Assembly (NCBI GenBank): GCA_963989385.1
Contig: OZ022502.1
Span: forward strand, 3,378,501 to 3,442,500
Direction of reading: 5' to 3'
Length of the DNA stretch: 64,000 nt
DNA from: Ctena decussata
Taxonomy: Eukaryota > Mollusca > Bivalvia > Lucinida > Lucinidae
Below, in pieces: positions 44,060-53,327 of this stretch. Position numbers and translations under genes: made by a program. Position 1 is the first letter of the stretch. Each line of letters begins with the position of its first letter. Below the pieces are notes generated by a model. It was not told the origin of the DNA. It saw only the letters and a list, made by a program, of their open reading frames with translations, and did no database searches.

Positions 44060-45663
44060 GTAAAGGGCACTTTTTATATATAAACACGATAAATAGCGTC
44101 TGGCCTTCATATCTTAAGTTATCAGTCTTTCACTTGCGAAATCTTCTGAGATGTTGCCGGACAGCTGTCGGACAGACTGAATATTTTTCTCGGACAGAAA
44201 AGAAAACTGCTGGACAAAAATAACAGGACTCTGCCTTGTTTGAATACTGGTCTTTACATTCATTAAATACTGCATATGGGCAACTTAAAAAAATGAAGAT
44301 TTTTCTGTATTATCCAGTTTTTTTGTCAATTTCAAAGATGAAATTCACATACTTTTTATTTGATCATGTTCATATTGTGGTTTTCTAAAATCATGCCAAG
44401 TTTCATGACTCTAGCATAATTGGTACCAAAGTTACAGACCAAAATGTAGTCAAAAATGTCACAAGTGTAACGCGTTTTGTGTAACATTTTCACAATACCC
44501 TTATTTTCATTTCTTAATTTAATTAACAGTTCTTTGTGTATTGTTCAACCGTTTTTCAATATCATGTCTGGTTTGTTCAATATCTTGTCTGGTTTGCGCC
44601 CTGGTGAGGTATTGTCATTTTGGCGTTTCACCAGTAAACTATTCTGATTCTGATTCTGAACAGAGTCAATAATTAATATATGGGAAAAACATTGGGTGAC
44701 CCTTAATTTATTTTGAGGAGTATACTTATTCTCGCACTTAGTGAAAGAATGTTTAATTTACTACCAGTCAATCAGGTTAATTCAATCAGTCATTGTAAAA
44801 AATCGTTTTGGACCAAAAAGAGTCCCGGAGTGAAATGGTTTTGGACCGAGTTGACCTGGAACCATTTCGTTTCGTTCAGAAAAAGAATCCAATTTGAATT
44901 GAACCGAAAAACATGTCTTCCTTCAGGTCCGATCTACCGACTTTCTTTTCCTTTTTTCACGTCTCCTGTGACATTTAGCATCCAATTCAGTCAGCGTGTC
45001 ATAGAACTGAGTCACTAAAAGTGAATACATAGCGTCTCAGGCATTTTCCTCCACCAGTCGCACTGTTTGATCCGCTGTAGAGTGAGACGTTTCTTACGGC
45101 TCTATTTTTAGAATGCGATAACGGACATTTACGGAACCGTAAAAATGCATCTCCGTATACAATCGTAACTGTATTGGACCAATCAAAGTAAGGCTAGAAT
45201 TTGTCGAGGAGCTCCGAGTGCGAAATTAATGGCTGCCTCCGACGCACAGGGAAGCGATGTTCTGCGAGTTCTTTTGGCTGGATTATGGCGTTCAAATTTT
45301 ATCCCTTTGGGGTTGTTTGCCCCTGCCCTAAGGGTATAATGCTTTTGTTACTGTATAAAATCACTAGAGATTTTTCTAAAAGATAAAGCATTTATAAATT
45401 TAATGCACAAAGTGATAATCATAATGCCTTCTTGTTTGCATCAAAATTTCCTCAAGGTTTTCCCATCAAAAGGTTTTGGATGAGATTTATTTGTCTGGAT
45501 TCTGGCAAGTCACCAGAGTCGCTAAAATGCGACAATTTGTCGCAAACATGAATTAAGAAAATTGACACCAAGACAAGTTAAAAAGGAAAGTTTGGCATAT
45601 AAATTTGAAAAACTTTTCAAGATTTAGCTTTTCTGTACTCTTGTGTGGTCTATTTTTGAACAG
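44060..45663. other. Intron 2, no other feature recognised
   Basis: Mostly unique sequence. 44815-44890 carries AGTCCCGGAGTGAAATGG and related text similar to the sequence at 40555-40640. The reading frames here are not supported. Confidence 0.45.
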
Positions 45664-45751
45664 GAAATCCAAGGACTCCCCATCCCTTCTCCAACCAGAA
45701 TCCCATGGTGATGAAGATTCTGAGTCTTCTGACAGTGATGAAATTGAACAG
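45664..45751 (+). CDS. Spliced gene, exon 3: acidic serine-rich
   Basis: It follows CTATTTTTGAACAG and ends GAACAG then GTAATG, taking phase 2 and leaving phase 0. Peptide: KSKDSPSLLQPESHGDEDSE then SSDSDEIEQ. The SSDSDE-type acidic tract suggests a casein-kinase-like target or a flexible linker. The three exons together give about 125 residues. Confidence 0.6.
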
Positions 45752-45873
45752 GTAATGTTTATTATATCAGTCAAAGTCCGGCTTTGTCAAATAATATGGC
45801 ATGAAACTCAATTTGTTCACCTAGAGCTCACACAGAAGGTTCATGCAGTGATGGTTATATTTAGGATGGCTGA

Positions 45874-46017
45874 GGCTATCCGCACGACGGTCGTGCCGAT
45901 AAATTATAAACTTAACATAATGTATTGGTTATGCCTGTCGTGCGGATAAGAATCCTTATCGGCACGACCGTCATGCGGATAAGAATCCTTATCGGCACGA
46001 CCGTCGTGCGGATAGCC
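45874..46017. mobile_element. 144-base MITE with 29-base perfect arms
   Basis: GGCTATCCGCACGACGGTCG onward at 45874-45902 is exactly inverted at 45989-46017. Inside, CGTGCGGATAAGAATCC is repeated with CTTATCGGCACGACCGTC, forming nested palindromes of about 38 bases. Located in intron 3. No coding content and no clear target duplication. Confidence 0.85.
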
Positions 46018-46326
46018 AGTGTCATTTAGGATACTATCCATGATTCCATCTATAAGCTTCTAGCAACTTGTGTCTAACCTGGTCAGATGCTCAGACAATT
46101 CAAAAAGGGTGTAAGCATGTTGACTGCGCTCTCAATGTTAGTTCATTTCTGTATAAACCTTAAGTAGAATTGACAGATCCAGAATCAAACACCACATTTT
46201 GTGAGTCATGCTTTCTAAAAACTTGCATTACAGGTATAATGAGAAATATGATTAGAACCAAATCATTCTCTAGTAATTGCAATTTTACTTTATTATTCAT
46301 GACAAAAGTAGAATATTCTTCGGTGT

Positions 46327-46981
46327 CCCCCCCCCCCCCCCAAAAAAAATTTTTTTTCTGAATTTTCACAAAAACTTCAATTCTTCGTTCACATCCACCC
46401 TGACCCCTTCCCCTCCAAAACCCGACCCTCCCCCCCCCCCCCCCAAAAAAAATTTTTTTTTGAATTTTCACAAAAACTCCAATTCTTTGTTCACATCCAC
46501 CCTGACCCCCCCCCCACCCCAACCCTCCCCCCCCCCTCAATTTTTTTTTTTTGAATTTTCACAAAAACTTCAATTCTTCATTCAAATCCACCCTAACCCC
46601 CCCACCAACCCAACCCCCCCCCCCCCCCCCCCCAATTTTTTTTTTTGAATTTTCACAAAAACTTCAATTCTTCGATCACATCCACCCTGACCCCCCCCCC
46701 CCCCCCCCCCCCCACACACACACACCCCAAAAAAAATTTTTTTTTTGAATTTTCACAAAAAACTTCACTTCTATTCACATCTACCCTAACCCCGACCCCC
46801 GCCCCCCCCCCCCCCCCCCATTTTTTTTTTGAATTTTCACAAAAACTTCAATTCTTCGTTCACATCCACCCTGACCCCCAGAGCCCCCTCCCCCCCCCCA
46901 AACCACCCCCCCCCACATTTTTTTTTTAATTTTCACAAAAACTTCACTTCTCTGTTCACATCTACCCTGACCCCCCCCCCC
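46327..46981 (+). repeat. C-run minisatellite, second block
   Basis: About eight units of 75-85 bases, each ACAAAAACTTCAATTCTTCG, TTCACATCCACCCTGACC, then a C-run of 8-20, A-run and T-run. The minus strand is G-rich. The interrupted C/A/T order mirrors the A/T/G order in family J. Confidence 0.88.
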
Positions 46982-47218
46982 CCCTGACCACCAAAAAATG
47001 ACCATTCGTGTAATATTCTGTTTATCATATGAGCTTTTAACAGGGTTTTTTACGGCTTTTAAAATGGACATTATTTTAACGAAAAAGGTGTTGTTGTCAC
47101 TTGTTCCCGCCAGATTTGTTAATACACATGTCCATGGTCATAACATTATTTATAACATGACATTTTTCACTGAATAAGGGTGATGTCATATGATAATCTA
47201 GGATATTTAATGATATAT

Positions 47219-49168
47219 GAGCCAGGGCACGAGCAGACCTGATTTATGCATGTATGTAAAAACAAAGGCGGATCACTGCATTGTAACCATAACCATGTAG
47301 CTGATCAGCATCTTTGTTTTCGCTACAAAGATAGTACAGTCCCTCTACTTCTTTCAAGCTGAATTTTCAATGAAAGCCTGAATGTACAGCTTGGTTTGTG
47401 TCTGACCTGTCGGAAACCAGAAAAACCCAGGGTTTTTAGCTCACCTGAGCCAAAGGCTCAGGGTGAGCTATTGTGATCACTCAGTGTCTGTCGTCCGTCG
47501 TCCGTCGTGTGTCGTCCGTCGTCAACAATTTGCTTTAAATGACATCTTCTCTGAAACCGCTAGGCCTAGGTCTTTGATATTTGGTATGAAGCATTGTCTA
47601 GTGGACCTCTACCAAGTTTGTTCAAATGGTGGCCCCAGGGTCCAAAATGGCCCTGGGGCAGGGGGTCTTGGCTTCGAAACTAAAATATACTTAAAAATCT
47701 TCTTTTCCAGAACTGCTTGGCTCAGATGCTTGAAATTTGGTATGTAGCATTGCCTAGTGGTCTTCTATAAAGTTTGTTCAAATGGTGGCCCCAGGGTCCA
47801 AAATGGCCCCAGGGCAGGGAGTACCAGGTTTGAACCATAGAAATACATAGAAAAATATTCAAAAATCTTCTTCTTCAGAACTGCTTGGCTCAGATGCTTG
47901 AAATTTGGTATGTAGCATTGCCTAGTGGTCCTCTACCAAGTTTGTTCAAATGATGGCTCCAGGGTCCAAAATGGCACTGCCCCAGGGGGTCATGGGTTTA
48001 AACTATAGAAATACATAGAGAAATATTCAAAAATCTTCTTCTTCAGAACTGCAAGGCTCAGATGCTTGAAATTTGGTTTGATGCATTGCCTAGTAGTCTT
48101 TTACCAAGTTTGTTCAAATGGTGGCCCCAGGGTCCAAAATGGCCCTGCGGCAGAGAGTCCTAGGTTTGAGCCATAGAAATACATACAAAAATATTTAAAA
48201 AATCTTCTTCTTCAGAACCACTTGGCTCAGATGCTTGAAATTTGATATGTAGCATTGCCTAGTGGTCCTTTACCAAGTTTGTTCAAATGATGACCCCTGG
48301 GCCTAAAATGGCCCCGCCCTAGGGGGTCCTGGGTTTGAACCATAGAAATACATAGAAAAATATTCAAAAATCTTCTTTTTGAGAACCTTTTGGCTCAGAT
48401 GCTCGAAATCTGGTATATAGCATCGCCTTGTAGTCCTTTATCAAGTTTGTTCAAATGATGGCCCAAGGGTCCAAAATGGCCCTGCTGCAGGGAGTCCTGA
48501 GTTTGAACCACAGAAATATATAGAAAAATATTCAAAAATCTTCTTCTTCAGAACCACTTGGCTCAGATGCTTGAAATTTGGTATGATACATTGCCTGGTG
48601 GACCTCTACAATGTTTGTGTAAATGGTGGCCTTAGGATCAAAAATGGCCCTTGGGTGGGGAGTCTTGGGTTCGAAATTTGAAATATACATGTACTTAAAA
48701 ACCTTCTTCTCCAGAACCCCTTAGTGCAGATGCTTGAAATTTGTTATGATGCATTGCCTAATGGTCCTTTACCAAGTTTTTTCAAATGATGGCACCAGGA
48801 TCAAAAATGGCCCTGCCCCATGGGGTCCTGGGTTTGAACCATAGAAATACATAGAAAAATATTCAAAAATCTTTTTCTTCAGAACCACTTGGCTCAGATG
48901 GTTGAAATTTAGTATGTAGCATTGCCTAGTGGTCCAAGATTATTCAAATGATGGCACCAGGGTCCAAAATGGCCCTGCCCCAGGGGGTCCAGGGTTTGAA
49001 CCATAGCAATACATAGAAAAATATTCAAAAATCTTCTTCTTCAGAACCATTTGGAAATGGTTACAAACTATCAGGTTTGTTCAAATGATGACCCTAGTAT
49101 GACCTTTAACCTTTTTGTTCAGGTGAGCGATTCAGGGCCTTTTGGCCCTCTTGTCTCATTTCACGGCT
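47219..49168 (+). mobile_element. MITE R3, split by P
   Basis: It starts GAGCCAGGGCACGAGC (47219), runs through GTAGCTGATCAGCATCTTTG and GATAGTACAGTCCCTCTAC to CCCAGGGTTTTT, and resumes after P as CTCATTTCACGGCTT (49154-49168). ATAT flanks both sides. The third copy of family R. Confidence 0.6.
47436..49153 (-). mobile_element. Tandem-core element P (inserted in MITE R3)
   Basis: The reverse orientation of the common plan: TTAGCTCACCTGAGCC with AAAGGCTCAGG on the left, GTCCGTCGTCCGTCGTGTGT block (47491-47520), and on the right CAGGTGAGCGATTCAGGGCC then TTTTGGCCCTCTTGT. The core is about nine units of roughly 168 bases: TTGGCTCAGATGCTTGAAAT, TACCAAGTTTGTTCAAATG, GGTCCAAAATGGCCC. It lies in a T-run of R3. 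Left-end type as A1, core unlike A. Confidence 0.8.
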
Positions 49169-49193
49169 TATATCAATTCTTTTTTCTATACAG

Positions 49194-49306
49194 GCCACAT
49201 TTTCGACAAATTCCCGACAGAACAAGATTCATGGAAGGACATCGTCAAGAGCTTAAACAAGAAACTGCAGAACATTAGGAACGGCAAATATATTTCAACA
49301 TTATAA
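49194..49306 (+). CDS. Candidate last exon of the spliced gene
   Basis: It follows TTTTTTCTATACAG. In the most protein-like frame it reads HIFDKFPTEQDSWKDIVKSL then NKKLQNIRNGKYISTL and stops at TAA 49304-49306. That frame needs an upstream exon leaving phase 1, while exon 3 leaves phase 0. Joined directly, the frame gives ATFSTNSRQNKIHGRTSSRA and a stop. So either an exon between 45752 and 49193 was missed, or this exon is used in another way. The stop codon falls inside the hairpin at 49255-49352. Confidence 0.45.
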
Positions 49307-49352
49307 TGATTTGAAAACAATGCCGTTTCTAATGTTCTGCAGTTTTTTGTTT
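49255..49352 (+). repeat. 32-base-pair hairpin over the last exon
   Basis: Arms 49255-49286 and 49321-49352 match 30 of 32; the two mismatches would be G-U pairs in RNA, so the stem would be fully paired. Core GCAGAACATTAG/CTAATGTTCTGC. Loop of 34 bases. The length and shape resemble a microRNA precursor, though it could also be a small foldback insertion. Confidence 0.8.
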
Positions 49353-49637
49353 GCATAATGAGAAATTGATGATAAAACATACTGTTTTGGGCATTTCCAC
49401 ATTCCAAGAGGCCTCGCAGCTGACACAACACAACCTAGCTGGGCTGTACGACAATTAAAGAAGACAAGCAGACATTCTGAGTGACTATTTGCGATGTAGT
49501 GAATGACCTTTCAAAAGAGCTTTTTATCGCCTTTTAAAGTTGAAAAAATTTCAACGAAAATGCATTGTTGTCAGGGACGTCGTCATGACGTTACTTGTTC
49601 CAGCCGAAAGTGTTAATACACGTGTGGTCATAACATT
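49353..49637. other. Spacer with a duplicated segment
   Basis: About 49520-49637 resembles 47050-47150 (TTAATACACRTG, GGTCATAACATTATTT), a segment also followed by the same text beyond R4. No gene is seen. Confidence 0.5.
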
Positions 49638-49641
49638 ATTT

Positions 49642-49864
49642 GAGCCGCGTCGTGAGAAAACCGGCTTTTTGCATATGCGAAAACAAAGACGCAGATCAGC
49701 TACACGGTAATCAGCGTCTTTGTTTTCGCTACACAGATAGTACAATCCCTCTTCTATCTAAATCCAAAATTTCAAGCCTCTAGCCATCATCTGTCACTGC
49801 ACAGCCCAGTTTGTGTCAGACCCGGTCGGAAACCCCGAAGACCGGTTTTCTCAGAACGAGGCTC
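49642..49864 (+). mobile_element. MITE R4 with ATTT target duplication
   Basis: Ends GAGCCGCGTCGTGAGAAAAC and GTTTTCTCAGAACGAGGCTC are inverted. An inner hairpin is GCGAAAACAAAGACGC with GCGTCTTTGTTTTCGC. ATTT flanks both sides (49638-49641, 49865-49868). A duplicated segment at 47145-47165 has one ATTT and no insertion, so the four-base duplication is supported. Confidence 0.82.
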
Positions 49865-50071
49865 ATTTATGACATGATGTTATCAACTGGATAACCTAGC
49901 GACGTCATATGATAAAGTTGGTTGTTCCATCTATGTTTAAATGATAATTAACCACATCTGTTTGTTCATTTGTTCTTAAATTCCTTACAGAAAAATTGTG
50001 CCACAACCGATAATACAGGCAAATTTGACCATACAAAGACCCTTCAACGGATTTATTTTTTTAGGACAATT

Positions 50072-50500
50072 TTGCTGACATTTCAGTGATATTTCTCTGA
50101 CATTCCACCGGCATTTCAGTGCTATTTCAGTGATATTTCAGTGCTATTTCAGTGATATTTCACTGAAATTTCAGTGATATTTTACTGAAATTTCAGTGAA
50201 AGATTTCATTGATATTTCACTGAAATATCACTGAAATTTCAGTGAAATATCACTGAAATTTCAGTGAAATATCACTGAAATTTCAGTGAAATATCACTGA
50301 AATTTCAGTGAAAGATTTCAGTGAAATTTCAGTGAAATATCACTGAAATTTCAGTGAAATATCACTGAAATGTCAGTGAATATCACTGATATTTCAGTGA
50401 TATTTCACTGAAATTTCAGTGATATTTCAGTGAAAATTTCAATGAAATCTTTCACTGAAATGTCAGTGACATTTCAGTGAAATTTCACAGGAAATTTTCA
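50072..50500. repeat. Right subterminal TTTCACTGAAA array
   Basis: About 35 tightly packed copies of TTTCACTGAAA/TTTCAGTGAAA or TATCACTGAAA in both directions at 10-13-base spacing. It is longer and more homogeneous than the left array. It fits the subterminal repeat region of CACTA elements. Confidence 0.82.
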
Positions 50501-50650
50501 GTAGGGTCTGCTTGATGATTCCTGCAATTTTTACGGTGCCTGTAAAATAACGGTAAAAGGACTGGCAGCTGGTTGCCAGTTATTTTAACGTAAAATCTAC
50601 CGTTTATTTTAGCAGTGTACCCGTTTCTTTAATGTCTGCCTTGTTTCCAG

Positions 50651-50778
50651 AAGATCTTTCAAAATTCATTCTTAGTAAAGAAGACCTGATACAAATCCTT
50701 GAAATATTTTCACAGACCATAGAATGTTCCTTTCATGATTTATTTTTGGCTGACCAGTTGACAATGTTTGTCAGCTGA
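50651..50778 (+). CDS. Candidate terminal exon just outside the transposon
   Basis: It follows CTGCCTTGTTTCCAG and is open to TGA 50776-50778. Peptide: EDLSKFILSKEDLIQILEIF then SQTIECSFHDLFLADQLTMF and VS, assuming incoming phase 1. It begins 33 bases after the CACTA-like right end. Exon 1 of the gene at 39479 leaves phase 1, so skipping exons 2-4 would give an in-frame join; this is only arithmetic. No family is recognised. Confidence 0.4.
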
Positions 50779-52734
50779 TCAGTAAGTAACTTAAAGACCC
50801 TTTATTTGTATAATCTTTTATTGTGTTATCGCTGCAAGCTTCTTCCTAAAGATTCATTATTGTAAATGACCCTGATATAGTTTAAACAAATAAAACATCG
50901 TTTTAAGTTTCACTTTAAATCGTCCGGGGTACTATAAATTGGCAACTAAAATGATCTTCTTCCAATAAACGGTAAAAATACAGCGTACAAACCTGGCGCG
51001 CTTTTTCATAATATTGCATAGTTTGACGGGGAACCAGGAAAGGAAGAGCTATTTTCCCATCATTTTTTTTTTTTATTTCAGCCTTCTTGAGGATTAGAGA
51101 CATTAAAAGAGTTGAATATGGAAAGCCGCATCTGTAGCACTAAATTTGGTTATCCAAACACATTGTTTCCCTTACTCTTTGCAACAGTTATGTGATTCAG
51201 TATATATGCTCATAAACCCACATTCTCATTTATTACCAAACGTGAAGGTTGATTTAGACGTTCTATCACTGTGAGTAGAAAGTACTATGGAGACTTTAAG
51301 GTGCATAGTCCAACTTTAGCAGCGGCCGCAGCAGACTAGTGCGATAACGGAAATTGATGGTACCAAAAAAATAAATATACAAATTTAAATAACAACTTCA
51401 TTTAGGACTGACAAAAGAAAATAAACTCCAAGTTGATATTCATCTTGGCTTTGTACTGTTTGACCAATACAAAGGCACTATTATGTAGGCATTCTTTGAT
51501 ATTTCTGTGGGTTTTATAATATGGGAGGGGGAAGGCGAAATAGATTAAATGACGCGTTTTACGACTTTTTCAAGAGCATTCAGTCATATGAGGACGACAA
51601 GAAAAAAATGAAAGGATGTGTGCAATGGAACCCTATTTACGGTTGAAAAGAGTTTTGCCTACAGCGAGAATCAAACCGCTAGCTCAGTCCTAAATCCTCT
51701 GAGCTACGAGTACTCCTTAAATGTATGCTGATCTTTAATTGTCGACTGCGATACTTTTGATATACTTGGAATAAAATCTTTTGAATTGTGACAGAAAATG
51801 ATATGAGAATATGAATTTTATGACAATTGAATATATGTTTATATTTATGTGTTTACATAATTTTCATGCGGGGAAAATGCCAAATAATACTGATTAATGC
51901 CGACCAAAGTTGATTTACGGTAAATGATAAATTTTACAGATACTTTCACTTTCGCTTTCCTTTGCTTTGAATTTAAAAATGTATGGAAGACAGCAAAACA
52001 CAATAATTTAGTTCAAAACTGACTCGATTAAATTTGCTAAACACAATAAATATCGACCGCATAATCATAGTTTCGGGGAAGCCCTCGATTAAGTGATGAA
52101 AAATCCTGACGTCAAATTTAGCGTAACGGCCGGTGGAGAAACGTCATTAATAACCCCGATACCATCTCTCCAAACAATGATTACCGCGGCATATAAAATA
52201 TGTCATGGCATAGAGTTGAAATGGTTTTTGTGGATTATAGGTCAGAGAATTCAAATCTGAGTGCCTCGGTTTTGCAAAACAGTTATTTACCTGTTAAAAT
52301 TCGGCTTATTTCAGTCAAATTGCTCTAGTTTTCTTGTTAACGATCGGATTTTACCGAGGCAATCAACCTCGTAAAGGTCACTATCTCAGAATTCATTTGA
52401 TTGGTCAGTCTAACTTATCACGCTAACATGTTGCCGCGGAAACCGTCTCAAGGCACCCCACTATGTTGTAAACAATCGGGAAAATGCGGCCACGTCATAA
52501 TGACGTTAAAGGAAACTCGACGGTGGTCAGTGGTTATCAAACGTTATTTTAAATGTAAAACAGAATTTTCGGCACTGAAAATGCCCTATAATTAAAAAAG
52601 AAGGCTGTTTTCATTATTCTTCATAAAAATAATGACAAAATTATTTTAAACTACAGCAATACAACGTGGTAAAAAGGGAGTATTTTTAGCGCGCAACTAG
52701 TAAATTACGCGATGACGTTACGCCATCTGTACCC
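50779..52734. other. Mostly unique spacer
   Basis: No supported gene. A minus-strand frame at 50915-51103 has a possible donor after CGCGCCAG but no convincing acceptor. A tRNA-like head is at about 51665-51716. 52080-52730 looks unique with several AACGTC/GACGTC words. Confidence 0.45.
51665..51716 (-). mobile_element. tRNA-like SINE head fragment
   Basis: On the minus strand: GGAGTACTCGTAGCTCAGAG (A box TAGCTCAGAGG), then ACTGAGCTAGCGGTTTGATT, a degenerate B box. About 50 bases, no body or target duplication seen. Confidence 0.45.
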
Positions 52735-53155
52735 CCTACTATGGGATTTTTTTCAAACGCTCAAGGGCAGCTAACTCCGTAGTCTGTGCTCGAATCTGGC
52801 CAAATTTCGAACTCATCCAAGCTCTTGTGTATGTCATCATTACCTGCAAGTATGATAAGGACCTAATCAAAAACAGTTGAGAAAACGCGATGACGCCGTT
52901 TTCCCCATTATAACCCTATGGGGGCTATCTGTTGCCATGGAAACCAGAGTTCTGAGCTGATCAGCACCAAAACCTAATGCAGCCTTTCCCCCACCCAAAT
53001 GATGCTTCAAATAAAATTTGATTGCGATCGGCTCACTGGTCTCTGAGATAATTTATGTTTGAAAGTGTTGACGCACCCACCCACGCACAGACGGACGACG
53101 GCTCGACTCCCATCTTATAAGCTCACCTCTGAGCCTTCGGCTCAGGTGAGCTAAA
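52735..53155 (+). mobile_element. Right part H3 of tandem-core family H
   Basis: One or two H units (ACGCTCAAGGGCAGCTAACT, TACCTGCAAGTATGATAAGG, GTTGCCATGGAAACCAG), a GCACAGACGGACGACGGC block (about 53085-53102) and the right end GAGCCTTCGGCTCAGGTGAG then CTAAAAA. It supplies the missing right end of family H. No left end is seen. Confidence 0.7.
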
Positions 53156-53327
53156 AAGCTTCTTTTTGTGTAGCTGTTCTGTCACTGTCTGAAACTATAA
53201 AAAAGCTTATCATGTAGATAGCCAATGATTTGACTTTTATAGTACATGCTGAAATATGGGGCTACGGACTATACAAAATTAACATGATTTTGGCTAGGCT
53301 AGTAGAACTAGGTGGAGAGCATTTCAT

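Larger units (their letters stand above)
32036..50617. mobile_element. Putative 18.6-kb CACTA-like DNA transposon
   Basis: The left end CACTGTAAAAAAAATACTG and the right end, read inward on the minus strand as CACTGCTAAAATAAACGG, are inverted copies over about 85 bases, sharing GTAGATTTTACG, AATAACTGG, CTGCCAGTCCTTTT and CCGTTATTTT. Both are followed inward by CCTACTGAAAA and dense TTTCACTGAAA/TTTCAGTGAAA arrays (32255-32405; 50072-50500). TA flanks both ends (32034-32035, 50618-50619). Inside, minus-strand exons give peptides like the transposase of animal EnSpm/CACTA elements, and a plus-strand spliced gene runs between 39479 and 49306. CACTA elements typically have CACTR ends, subterminal arrays bound by their own protein, and two products; the fit is good, but the pairing of these two ends as one element is inference. 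Confidence 0.6.

Noticed and set aside
46277..46929. Proline-rich open frames of 90-125 residues
   Set aside because: They are read through C-runs in a minisatellite; length depends on slippage.
50915..51103. Minus-strand small exon with donor after CGCGCCAG
   Set aside because: No convincing acceptor and the peptide shows no family resemblance.
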